Below, one piece after another: positions 1-11,337 of a DNA stretch of 64,000 bases. A program made the position numbers and the translations under genes. Positions within the stretch are counted from its first letter, which is position 1, and each line of letters begins with the position of its first letter. Below the pieces are notes generated by a model. It made no database searches, had not been told where the DNA came from, and was given only the letters and a program-made list of their open reading frames with translations. Source of the DNA: Melanocharis versteri (lineage: Eukaryota > Chordata > Aves > Passeriformes > Melanocharitidae); the NCBI GenBank assembly GCA_013397845.1, contig VZTG01003728.1:258752-322751 (forward strand), written 5' to 3'.

Positions 1-83
1 AGGATATATGGAAGTGATTCAAATTCCAAGAGGTTCTGTGCACATTGAAATAAGAGAAGTGGCAATGTCAAAAAACTACATAG
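1..83 (+). CDS. ADAMTS6: ADAMTS6 exon, spacer domain (partial at window edge)
   Basis: The frame starting at base 2 reads 27 residues that include IPRGSVHIEIREVA and end SKNYI. This is the characteristic end of an ADAMTS spacer domain, the cysteine-free module that helps these proteases bind substrate and matrix. The exon ends with a single G at 83, followed by a strong donor, gtaagg, at 84. That G joins CT of the next exon to make an Ala codon, so the phase matches. The 5' side is cut by the window, so the acceptor and everything upstream (signal peptide, prodomain, zinc metalloprotease, disintegrin-like domain, TSR1, cysteine-rich domain) are not visible. The ADAMTS6 assignment rests on all eight exons together; the closest alternative is the paralogue ADAMTS10. 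Confidence 0.9.
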
Positions 84-1106
84 GTAAGGGCATTCTTTAT
101 ATAGGAGATAGTTATTAAGTCAGAGTTTATGTTGTGATTTGAAGGCACATTTTCTGGTTTGGCCAAACGTTATACACAGTAGAAGCAGCAGAGGGAATAG
201 TTAGCTGTGAATACAGCTAGCTTGTGATCAGGCAGTTAGTAGTTAGTTAGGGTGTATTCTCTTCGATGGAGCTATTGAAATACAGCACACGTTTCCTCCT
301 TGTCCATTCAGTGCAGAATCATGCCAACTTCACTATAGTTAAAGTGTGAGACTTGAACTGAAGTGGATGAGGAAATAATGCTCAATATGAGGAAAGAAAA
401 TACTCAGTAACAAGGAAATAAAACTCAAATAATCTCCTGTCCCTCTGTGAAGTAGCGTCTTCAATCTGGAACATCTCTCGGGGGATTAAACTGTTGTAAA
501 ACAAAATTGTATTTCATCAGCAGCCATAGTTACTTAAATACTAACAATGCTGTCTCTTTACTTCAAGGGAATTTAATGTATCAATTACACAGTGTTGCTG
601 CATTGTAGGTGCTAGATACCATTTCTGGTTTGTAGGTAAGAAAATTAGGTGCAGAAAAACTATGTAATAATTGAAATCATTCAGGAAGCTTAGTGTAAAG
701 CATGGAATTAAATTCAGATTCCCAGATTCTTACTCATTTCTCTAGAGATTTAAATGTGCTTTCTGTTTTTTTAATACTGATATTTACAAATCTGACTTAG
801 TCAAACTCAAGGCAACGTGCATTGCTGAAAGTTGATGTACCTTGGTTTGCATAGCAGTCAGTTGACAGTGGTACAAGAACACCAATTTCTTAGTCAGAAA
901 TAGATTAGGGAGCTGATTAGTTGTACAGCAAACTAAGAAATTAACACTGGCAAAAGCTATTACCCATTTAAGCTGTAAAGCAGCTGCTGAGGCTGCTTAT
1001 TTCAGTCTTTAGTCCATGTACTTGATAAATAACACTAACGTTGGAAAGGATTGTTATGTCTGTGGGTGTGAGTTAGGCAATTATTCTCATCAGGACATTA
1101 ATTCCT

Positions 1107-1137
1107 AAGGGGATTATATTGACAATATAATCACCTT
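1107..1137. repeat. Intronic hairpin
   Basis: Bases 1112-1120 and 1124-1132 are perfect 9-bp inverted arms around a 3-base loop. Pairing continues to 1107/1137 with one mismatch. The hairpin is AT-rich, and no role is evident. Confidence 0.6.
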
Positions 1138-2267
1138 TTACTGCTGAACGCCTACCTTTCTTTCTGCCTGCCCCCACCCTTCTGTAATTCAGCAGATAGT
1201 CAACCTCCTTCCATTCTGCAGGAATAAAAACACTACCAGCAATTGAGTGCTTACTATTCTTTCAGCATCCCACTCCCCAGGGTACCTTTCCATGTCAAAA
1301 TATACCATGTGTAAGTTTGCTTCTGTATCCTGTGCTGACATTTTAAGCAGAGATGGTGGGAGGGAGTCATGCCATGTATCCTGTCATGGCCGCTTTCTGC
1401 CAAGAACTCTTTAATGGACAGCTGAAAACCAGAACAAAGATGCTGCTACAGTTGATTGTTATTCCTCTCGAAGAATAGAGCAGAGGAGAGAGATCTGGAA
1501 ATGCATTTTGATTGGCACCATCTGAATAAAATAAACAAAAAATGAAATTTTTTTTTGTTTGAATAGAAAATATATAAAATGTCATTGGTATTTATTCTGG
1601 CCGCAGATCTAAAAATGTAAAGTTGTACATAAACACTTTGTTTAGGTGCTTATCACAATTTCAAGAGATTCCCAGACTTTCAGGCCTTCTCTTCACTACC
1701 TTGTTTCATGCCACAGAGCCCTGACTACAAAATGAGATCTTCCTCTCCTTTAGTAGTTTCTTGTGTTTCCAGTTTTCGAAAGTGCCATTATATCCTAGTG
1801 AAAGATAATCTTTTGAAGTTGCAGGGGCTATTTCATTTTGTTATGGGGTATTTCGTTCAGTGACTGTGAACCAGATCTCTCTTTTAGGATAATCAGTTTC
1901 TGGGGAAATGAAGGCTTTGATTTGTCTGCTCCTTTAAAGGAACTAGACAAGCAGAATGGTAGCTAAAACGATTTATTATGTTAAAATACATAACCCAAGG
2001 GTATTGTTTTATGGATGTTTCTTTAGTGGCAGTGTCAACTTCGCAGCTCCTTCTCTGTCTTTATGGAGTTCCACCTGTGATTCCGGGACAGCTCTTTGTG
2101 TGGCCACACCATGAACGAGATTAGAGAACTGGTTCTGCTGAAAATAACCATTTACACATATTACTACTATATGTTCTCTTACATGCAGTGCTGTCAAATA
2201 CATGATCACAGTCTAAGAAATCGATTTCTCCATTGGAAATTATACTAAACCTTCTCAGTTTTGTAGT

Positions 2268-2369
2268 AGTCAACCTGTTCTAGTTGGAGATGTCCCTGCT
2301 TATTGCAGGGAGTTGGACTACATGACCTTTAAAGGTCCTTTCCTACCCAAACTATTCTATGATTCTGAA
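2268..2369 (+). mobile_element. CR1 LINE 3'-end fragment
   Basis: About 100 bp matches the extreme 3' end of a CR1 retrotransposon in + orientation: a GTTCTAGTTGGAGATGTCCC-type stretch, a GTTGGAC stretch, then CCTTT..AAGGTCCTTTCCTACCCAAAC and the terminal 8-bp unit ATTCTATG at 2354-2361, followed by a decayed second unit. Extreme 5' truncation is usual for CR1. The copy carries no coding sequence. Confidence 0.85.
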
Positions 2370-4310
2370 ATACTGAAAAAATAAACCCCTCTTCCTCTGT
2401 AGTTGTCACACCGGCTCCTTTATTCAAACTAAGTCTTTCAAACTAACTCACAGCAAACATCCCATAGTACCTTAAAATAGAATGCAGTTCCTTTGAAAGC
2501 CACGACCTTGAATTTGGAGGGCAGTTAGACAGTTCAATTAGCTCAGTTAGCACCTGTCCTCTCTCACCTTGATCTGGCTGATGATTTTTTCACCAATGTC
2601 GCCCCTAGTTACATGACAAAATTGGTCAAAAGCCCATTTCTGCAGCTGCACAAATAGTACAATATTTTAACTGATTTCTCCAACAGATAGCTCAGCAGCA
2701 ACAAAACTGTCTGTGTTCAGAGCTGCAGAAAAAACTGCATGTTTAGTAATGCTGTTATCTTTTCTTAAATGGCTTGATCCAGGGTGACACCTGGCTTTAT
2801 ATTCCTCTTATGCTAATTTTCTGTGGGCTTCCTGCATTTCAGGTTCTCATAAATGATTTGATTATGAACATGAACTTGTTCTTTGTGTCTCATATGCTAC
2901 TAGCATTATGCCACTGCATAATTATTGAAATGTAATTATTGGACTGCTGTTCACAACTGTGGCCTTCACCTGTGCATAACCACTGACATTAGGTAAATGT
3001 ACTTACAGAATGAAAATGCATTTTTCTTTGGCAGTCAGCTAAAAAATTACCTGCTTTGCTTCTGGATGTGTATTAGTATAAGCACATATAGCATATGTAT
3101 GTTAATTTCCAGACCTTAAGTTGCTGATGGAAATGGTTACTAATTTCTGCTGAATATCATTGTAATCAGTAGAACAGTACTGCCTCTCTTACTATCTCCT
3201 GCTCACATGAATGATCTCTGATCTGTTTTAGACAATTTAAGCATCACTGAGGCATTTTCCCTAACTATTTAAGGTAAACCAACTGTCCACACACATGGCT
3301 GAGAATAAAATGTCAGATAACTGAAGTTGTCTTACTCCTTAAAATTAGGATGTGAAGTTTTTTCCCTATCCAGTAAAGTCAGTTATTTGTCTCAACAAAA
3401 AATGACATGCTCTTTGACTATGGGGTTCCAACCATCATTTTTCCTTTAAAAGCATGTTTTATTTTAAATAAATGAATAAATAAAATATGTAAAACTTGGT
3501 AATATTCACCTTAAATCAAGAAGTCAATATTTAATTAACTGAATATTCATCTTAAGGTGAAATGTCAGTTTCATATTTAGAAACATTTTAATACTATTAA
3601 TAAAATATCAAATTCAAATCCCTGAGTAATATGTGCTCGCCCATCCTAATGGTTGGTTAGCTATAAAATTTCTGGTTTATCTACAGTACTTTCATGGTTC
3701 AAGGCTGTAAATTAGGAACGATAAAATATCTTATCAGATTAAGTAGCTAATATTTCAATTTGTAGTAGAAATATCTTGTATTTATGCTTTAGTAAGGAAA
3801 AAAAGAGTAGTGGACATAGGCAACAAAACAGCAGCTGACTGGTGCCATATGTCAGACTCAATGTTCCTACTCTTTTTTTCCTCTACACATTGTCTGTGAT
3901 ACTTATTCCATCCCCAGCTTCTTAATCTAAAGATGAGGTTGATAATTGATTATGTGTTTCAGGCCTGCATGTATCTCATGTAGTTCAGAATACATTGCAC
4001 ATGGGGTCAGTTTTAAAGTTGAAGGTATATTGCAAGTTGCATGAGGCATTCTGGTTCATTTAATGTAGCATCTGCATGTTGAAACCTGCAAAATAATCTG
4101 CACATTGAAGGTTATTGCAGAGGCAAAATTGTTGATTTACATGAGGGGTATATTGACCAGGGCTGAAGAAAAGGCTCTATATTGCTTGGGAAAACAGTGA
4201 TATAGAGTTGAAGCTCATGTATTTCTAACAGATTAGTAGATTAATTTACAATGGCTTCTCCATTATAAATGCTGCTTCCAATTTTTAGGTGGCTTGTATT
4301 TTTTTTTAAG

Positions 4311-4474
4311 CTTTAAAATCTGAAGAGGATGACTACTATATTAATGGTGCCTGGACTATTGACTGGCCAAGAAAGTTTGATGTTGCTGGAACAGCTTTCC
4401 ATTACAAGAGGCCAACAGATGAACCAGAGTCTTTGGAAGCACTAGGCCCTACTTCAGAAAACCTCATAGTCATG
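4311..4474 (+). CDS. ADAMTS6: ADAMTS6 exon, spacer domain
   Basis: The first two bases complete an Ala codon split with the previous exon; the next 54 codons are open and end on ATG at 4472-4474, before donor gtaaag at 4475. The protein contains SEEDDYYING, then WTIDWPRKFDVAGTAFHYKR, then RPTDEPESLEALGPTSENL. That is the ADAMTS6/ADAMTS10-type spacer, and it has no cysteine, as expected for this domain. The family's spacer is a beta-sandwich outside the catalytic core that contributes to substrate recognition. Exon length and phases (1 in, 0 out) fit the neighbours exactly. There is no frameshift or internal stop. Confidence 0.95.
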
Positions 4475-6194
4475 GTAAAGTTGTAATAAATATATTTCTG
4501 AAATTTGAAATATGTATTTGTGTTCTGAGAAAAGACAGTGCCATGAATGAAATCAAAATAGGATGGGTTTACAGACAGTATACAGCTTGTGTAGCTGGGA
4601 CTTTGTGTGAGTGTTTTAACACAGGTTTCCTACCTTTCAAACCTGACTGGCAAACATTGTGATGAAACAGGGATAAAGTCAGAAGAGCACCAGGAAATCT
4701 CACAGAAAATGAACCACATCTCTTTAGATGTGGTTCACAGTAAGGGTAGCCAAAATTGTGAATATATCGTATCTCTGCATACTGCTGACACTTGACAGTC
4801 CCTGACAGTTCTGTACATGTCAGGGTACATACAAGCCTGGCCTGGGTGTGACATTTGTATATAGCCTTACCTCAGAATGAGTGAAATGGTATGACTCATG
4901 TTAAAGCATATTGCTGTGACGTACATCGCTCTCAAAAGGTTTTATAAAGTATGAGAATTAACAGAAGATGTGACTAGGATCCTGATACCATTTCTGACAA
5001 CAGGCAGTAGTGAGCCTGCTGTTTCAGTGTTGAGGGGGAGTATGAGAACAAGGTGATATTTTCCCAGTCTATTCTGTCAGCTGCCAGATTTGGAGTTCAG
5101 TGATTGCTTGAGGCGGATAGGATTTTTCTTAATAGAATAATTGTTGCATGGATATCCACATTTTAGGCAGCATTTTCAAACACCCGAATAATCTTTTTCT
5201 TCTTCTGTAGCTGTGCATAAGCTAGACAGTCCACACAGAGTAAGTTACACCATTATAGTGCCTTCTTTCATTCAGTCTGTATCACTGACTTTCTTTCTGA
5301 AAGTTCTCTGCTCTTTTGCCCTATGGAGTTAGGCAGATGTGCCTCTGCAAAATGTAATAGAAAGTAGAAATGGATGAAAAGTAGCTCTAAGGTGAGTCAG
5401 ATTGCTGCATCTAACATGATTTTGTGCTATTAGCAATGCAAAAAAATGTTTGATAGAGAGTCAAAGGCTATTGTTGGACAGATAATCTGTAGAAGTGCAG
5501 TTCAGCAGTGAGGGTAGACAAAAACTCACGGTGATTGTTGCACTTTTGTCTATGTTGCCTACGGTGATGTGGCTGCAGCGAGTTTTGTTATTCTTTCAAA
5601 GGGATCACAGGTGTCATTCCACCAAGCTTATGCTGTTGCCTATTGCATTAGGGGAAAACAGTGGCATCAGCAACAGCCTGTTGATATCACTATTATTACT
5701 AGAAGTAATGTACTGTACTGTAGTCAGTAATAGTGCTAACATGGGAAGAGATGATGGGTTCAAAACTATGTGGCTTGTACTCCTCACAAGACTTCAGTTA
5801 GAATTGTTGCACGTTTCTACAGTAATGTCCTTTTCCAACTTTGACCTCCCATAATTATTCAGCTCTCAAATTAATTTCCATGAAGACATTAATTTTGTGA
5901 AAACTAGCTTTTTCGAACAGTTTTGTTGGGAATAAGGAAATGACAAAAATACTGAAGTTGTGTTCAGGGAAAAAAAAAAGCTAAAGCTCACCTTGGACAA
6001 TAATATTTTTATTTTGTATATGTTTTAAAAGTTAGTACAGATTCTTTTGGGGAATATCTAAAAAGAATTACCATGACTTCCTTTATTACACTTTTCCCAT
6101 TCAGCAGAACATAACATATGCCTTGAATAAATGTCACTGTGTTTGCCCTCTGCTTGCCTGCTTTAGTGGTATAACCAGTTGTTTTCAACAACAG
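4475..6194 (+). other. ADAMTS6 intron, 1.7 kb
   Basis: The intron lies between donor gtaaag at 4475 and an acceptor ending ACAACAG at 6194. Most of it is unremarkable unique sequence. A perfect hairpin lies at 4711-4736. The longer open frames here (for example 5495-5854) have no family features. Confidence 0.85.
4711..4736. repeat. Perfect 11-bp hairpin in an intron
   Basis: Bases 4711-4721 and 4726-4736 are exact reverse complements around a CTTT loop. The stem is mixed sequence (GAACCACATCT), not simple repeat. It is 236 bp downstream of the spacer exon's donor. No family match was recognised. Confidence 0.7.
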
Positions 6195-6333
6195 ATTCTG
6201 CTGCAGGAACAGAATTTGGGGATAAAATATAAATTCAATGTTCCGATCTCTCGCACTGGCAGTGGAGACAATGAGGTTGGCTTTGCATGGAATCATCTGC
6301 CTTGGTCAGAATGTTCTGCCACTTGTGCAGGAG
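6195..6333 (+). CDS. ADAMTS6: ADAMTS6 exon, end of spacer and start of TSR2
   Basis: Forty-six codons plus one base. The first part, LLQEQNLGIKYKFNVPISRT followed by GSGDNEVGF, closes the spacer. From about 6297 the frame reads WNHLPWSECSATCAGG, the start of the second thrombospondin type-1 repeat with its W..W..C...C pattern. CSATCAGG fits the C-x-x-S/T-C-x-x-G consensus for O-fucosylation by POFUT2, a modification known to aid ADAMTS folding and secretion. The exon ends on the G of a Gly codon at 6333, before donor gtaaga at 6334. Joining to 15657 restores GGT. The start follows acceptor ACAACAG at 6188-6194; the first codon is then Ile, a conservative residue here. Confidence 0.94.
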
Positions 6334-9214
6334 GTAAGACACCCCACAGTCAAGGTACAGGGTAAACTGAATTGCAAGATGCACTTCACTGCATAATTAT
6401 CTAGGTGACTAATTGAAAACGTTTCTTTCAGGTATGCCTCAAAACTTAATGGACATTTATTTTAATCACAGTGGATTTTGTTGTTTTCCAGTACCTTTAA
6501 TATGTTCAGATCTTTTTGTTAAATACGGTGTATCTTGGCACAGTGTTTCTCTCTGCTGATACTTCTGAGACTCGCTTGAAGCTGGTGTGTTTGTTTCTCA
6601 CAGGAGCTTTGTTGACAAAGGACATCAGAAATTTTGAATAAGGAGCTTAAAAGCAAGAAGGCAAAATAGGCATCTGTAAATAAAGAGATGTGTCTTTGTG
6701 TGTTTGTAGGTGTGCTTCACACAATCCTAGTCAGCCCTCCTATCCTCCAGCCACCAAAGTTTAGGATGCATACTGGCAGCTCCTGTGTAGAAGATGATAA
6801 CAATTGGATTTTACTTGCCAGCCCATAGCAGTATCTGAGAATTGTTGCCCTTGGGCAGCAGCGGGGGATTTGTAGGTTGGCCCATGCAGTTCATCATGGG
6901 TGGCTTTTGCCCACAACTTACTGTATTCCTAATCCTCCCTCTAGTGGCCACCAATGCAATTCTTTACCTCTGGCTGGGAGAGCAGGACAGTTGGCTTCCT
7001 TCAAAGCCAACACCATTGCTGCTGCAAAGACTGGTGAGTAGAAGTGCTGTGTGAACAGTATCGTTCTTCTCTCTGGAGACTGAATGAATCATCTCCCCAG
7101 CAAACCTCTGTTCCAGAAGATATGGGAGAGCACTTTAAATGCATCTCAGAATTTCAGTTTCTACGGCACTGTGGACAGCCCATATCGAGAAGAAGACACC
7201 ATATTTTTTTAAAGAACCTTTGGACCAAATACTTGTTGCTTTCTTGTTTTTTCTGTTTGTGGGAGGTATTCATCACGACTCACCTTTCTGCTGTGGCTGT
7301 TACTAGTTGTCTGCATTTTAAATACAGCCTAGTCATACATAATACACAAAGGATACATGAATTCTTTTCTGTGCCACTAGAGAAAGTCTTGAAACAAAGT
7401 GGAGGAGGATGCCAACTTTCTCCAATACTTTTATTGTTCGTTTGTTGGATTCCTGGGTGATAGATTACTTTTTTAACTACAATTTTAGTAACGGTAAGTG
7501 TGGCAGGGAAAAAAAACATTTTAAAGGAGAAGTAAAAAGAAGAGAAGTGCCTAGCTCATAGAAAAAGAAAGTTCCAATTATCAGAACCTTAAAGGTATTG
7601 TCAGATCCCATTTTTTTGTGATAGTAATGAGCTAATGTTCTTTCTGAAGTCTTGGGAAAACTCCCTATTGATTTAGGTAGAGACAAGATTTTAGCCATGG
7701 GTATTCTGTCATGAAGGTGGTTGTCATTTCACACATTTGACAAAATACAGTGGAAAAAATAATTGGCTCTGAAGGAGTAGGCACTTGTTGAGATTAAAAA
7801 ATTTGGGCGTAATTAATTAGATGTCAAGGGAAGATTTTTGAATCCCTAAAAGTGGCATATATTTATTAATTTAAGCTCAGAGGAGGTGGAGGAGACATTT
7901 TCTTTGGTAGCTTATGGTGGCCAAACCAGGCACTTTTCTCTCCTCTGTTTCAGCTTAATAAAAGGATATATTGTGGTCACTTATTTTCACTGAGCACTGT
8001 ACTCATAAATAAATATTTCATTGCAGCTATAATTCACGTTAAAAGATATATCTGCTTTCTCCATGTGAGAACCTGTTATTCCCCTCAGTTTATGAAACAC
8101 CTTTCACTGTATGCCAAAAGAAAACACAATTCTAAAGAGGAGCTGATTTAGGAAAAAAGAGAAGGGAGACAAAGGTTGAAGAGACAGAGACTTTAGCTGG
8201 AAAATTTAGCTAATATAAATATTCTATTAAATAGAGACTAATTGACCAGGGACCATTTTTCTGAGGCTGTTTAACAGGCTACCTTATGTCCACTCGACAC
8301 TGCTTATGTCTAGTTCTTTCTAAATCAGTCTAAGTGTATCTACATTGCGTTATGACTTAGTGACTTAAGCATTGCTTAATTGCTTAGTGACTCTTAAAAT
8401 GTGGCTATTACCTGATGTAGTAACCAAAGTGAACTTGAGCATATGTGTTGAGTGTCATGAAGCAGGGCATAAAGACATTGTGGCAGTGCAAAGTTTAAAT
8501 CATTTTGGAGTATCATATATTGCAGAAGTGTCTGATTTTTTGTGCTGTTTCTTCTTAATAGTGTTTTGAGAGCAATCCACTGCATTCAGCTCTTCCTAGA
8601 CCTGCTAGTATGCCTTATCTTGGAGAAGGGTGACTACAGCAGTCAGGAGTCAGGGAACAAGCTAAGAGCAAGCAGGGAGAAATCTACAATCTTTGACTGA
8701 ATAGTAACATGCTGTCTTTTCCACTGGACTTCTATGTTACGTTCATCTCTGCTGTGCTGAGTAGTCACATCAGAACAATAAAAATGCTTTAACTTTTCAA
8801 GCAGGACCTCTCTTCTAGGGCCTATCTTGACTTTGAAGAATAGGAAGAGCACAGTAAGTAGAGTCATAAGAAGGAGAAGAAAGGTTTCCTGTTTATGACA
8901 GCTCAGTACAATGCCAGAGCTCTGGATTCCATTCCTGCCTCCTCTGTGTCTTTCTCATGATATTGATCAATTCAAAGCATATATTACACTCTTACTTGCT
9001 AATTACGAGTTCATTATTGTATACATAGCTCTCTGGAATTTCTGACCTCTGAAACATTCAAGGAATTTCATCATCTCATGTGAAAACTCATGCAGGCACC
9101 TGAAACCAATGGGCTCTTCACAGTAGACATTATGCCTCCTGTCCCCCTGTATTCTCAATAGAATGATCTAGGAGGTAAGTTAGAGGTCATGAAAGAAACA
9201 GTTACATATTTAGA

Positions 9215-11337
9215 TTGCCTGCAAAAGGCAGAAGAAAGTCTTACATGATAGGCAGCCTTGGCTGTAGTGACCATGAGATTGTAGAGTTCTGTATTGGATT
9301 AAGAGGTAGCAGGACAGCAAGAAATATTATAATCATGGACTTCAGGAGAGCTAACTTTAACCTCATTAGGGATCTTTTTGGAAGAATCCGGTGGGAACAG
9401 GCCCTGCAGGGAACAGGAGTCCAGAAGGGTGGATTGATATTCAAGGATTACTTATTCCAGCCTCAGGAACGATGCATCACAATGAGAAAGAAGTTGAGCC
9501 AATGGGACAAGAGACCTCTGTGGATGAATGAAGGATACTGTCATTACTCAAGGATAAGCAGGAAATACACAGGAGATGGAAGCAGGGTCAGGCCACCTGG
9601 AGTGAATATAGAGAGGTGGTCAGGGTGAATGGAAATGAGACTAGAATGGCCAATGCCCAGCTAGACCTAAACTTGGCTAAGGAAGTCAAGCATAATAAAA
9701 AGGGTATTTTCAAATATATCAATAACAAAAGAAAAAAAAAGATAATGTGAGCTCATTATTAAATGGAGATGAGACCATGGTAAGAGAGGAAGAGGAGAGG
9801 GCAGAGTTACTGAATGCCTTTGCATCAGTCTTCAGTGACCAAGACAGACTTCCCATGCCTCAGGGATCCCTGACTCAGGAGACCAGGGTGGAAGGAATGT
9901 TGGAAGGAAGACATTCCGTTAGTGAAGGAGGATTTGGTCTGTAACAACTAGACAGACCTACTCAAGTCCATGGGCTCTAATGGGATGGATCCATGAGTGC
10001 TGAGAGAGCTGGTACACACCATAGTGAGGCTGCTCAAGATCAGCTTCGAAAGGTCATGAAGATCAGGAGAGGAGCTGAGGACTGGAAGAAAGGAAATGTC
10101 ACCCCAGTTTTCAAAATGGGCAAGAAATAGGACCCAGGGAGCTACGGGCCAGTCAGCCTCCTCTTGATCCCTGAGAAGGCGATGGAGCACCTCATTCTGG
10201 AGGCCATCTCTGTCCATGTGGAAGACAAGGAGGTGACCAGGAGTAGTCAGCATGGGTTCACTAAAGGTAACCAGGTGTTTGGCCAACCTGATTGCCTTCT
10301 ACAATGAAACAATTGCCAGGATGGATGAGGGGACAGCAGTGGGTATTTTCTGCCGCACCTTCAGCAAGGCTTTGGACACTGTCTGTCACAACATCCTCAC
10401 AGACAAACTCAGGAAGTGTGGACTGGATGAGTGGTCAATGAGGTGGATTGAGAACTGGCAGATCCCAGAGGGTCATAATCAGTAGCGCAGGATCTAGCTG
10501 GAGACCTGTCACTGGTGGTATCACCCAAGGTTCGATACTGGGCCCAGTTTTATTTAACTTATTCATCAATGACTTGAAGGACAGATTCCTCCTCAGCAAG
10601 TTTGCTGAAGACACAGAGCTGGGAGCAGTGGCTGATACCTCAGAGAGCTGTGCAGCCCTTCAGAAGGACCTCGACAGGTTGGAGAGATGGGCAGAGAGGA
10701 ACCATCTGAAATTCAGCAAAGCAAACACAGGTTCCTGCATGTGGGGAGGAACAACCCCAGGCACCAGCACAGGCTGGGGCTGACCTGCTGGGGGGCAGCT
10801 CTGTGGAGAAGGACCTGGGGGTCCTGGTGGACAACAAGCTGTCCATGAGCCAGCAGAGTGTCCTGGTGGCCAAGAAGGCCAATGGGATCCTGGGATGCAT
10901 TTGGAAGGGCACTGCCAGCAGGTCAGGGAGGTGATCCTGCCCTTGTACTCAGCCCTGGTGAGGCTTCACCTGGAGTGCTGTGTCCAGTTCTGGGCTCCTC
11001 AGGACAAGAGAGACATGGAGCTCCTGGAGGATGCTGCCAAAAGGATAGATCCAGGCTCTTCTCACTGGTGCCAACCAATGGAACAAGAGACATAAACTGA
11101 TGCACAGGACATTCCACCTGAACATGAGGAAGAACTTCTTTACTGTGCAGGTGACCATGCACTGGAACAGGTTGCCCAGAGAGGTTGTGGAGTCTCCCTC
11201 ACTGGAGATATTCCAGCACCATCTGGACACAATCCTGTGCCATGTGCTCCAGGATGGCTCTGCTTGAGGAGGGAGGTTGGACCAGATGACCCATGGTGGT
11301 CCCTTGCAACTTGACCCATTCTGTGAGAGACTGTGAA
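9215..11337 (+). mobile_element. CR1 LINE, 5'-truncated, dead
   Basis: About 2.1 kb of a CR1 non-LTR retrotransposon, roughly half of a full element (about 4.5 kb in the family). In order it shows the end of the endonuclease domain (GCSDHEIVEF near 9257-9286, then MDFRRANF), the linker (about 9747-9944, with AELLNAFASVFSDQD), and the reverse transcriptase in several frames (TKG..CLANLIAFYNET; FSKALDTVCHNIL; GGITQGSILGPVLFNLFIND; FAEDTELG at 10601-10624; LDRLERWAERNHLKFSKAN). The C-terminal part (VILPLYSALVRLHLECCVQFW) and 3' UTR follow, ending CCCATTCTGTGA near 11330. The frame changes repeatedly and contains stops. The canonical FADD box reads FAED, so the copy cannot be active. The 5' boundary is approximate. 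Confidence 0.92.

Larger units (their letters stand above)
84..4310 (+). other. ADAMTS6 intron (spacer-spacer), 4.2 kb
   Basis: The intron has donor gtaagg at 84 and an acceptor at 4301-4310, a T-rich tract ending in AAG. It is AT-rich with short open frames only, none coding-like. It holds a CR1 3'-end scrap at 2268-2369 and a hairpin at 1107-1137, whose 14-bp arms carry one mismatch around a GAC loop. I see nothing else that can be named. Confidence 0.85.

Noticed and set aside
7044..7460. 138-codon open frame in the 9.3-kb intron
   Set aside because: No recognisable domain; a minus-strand frame overlaps its end and it lies wholly within an intron.
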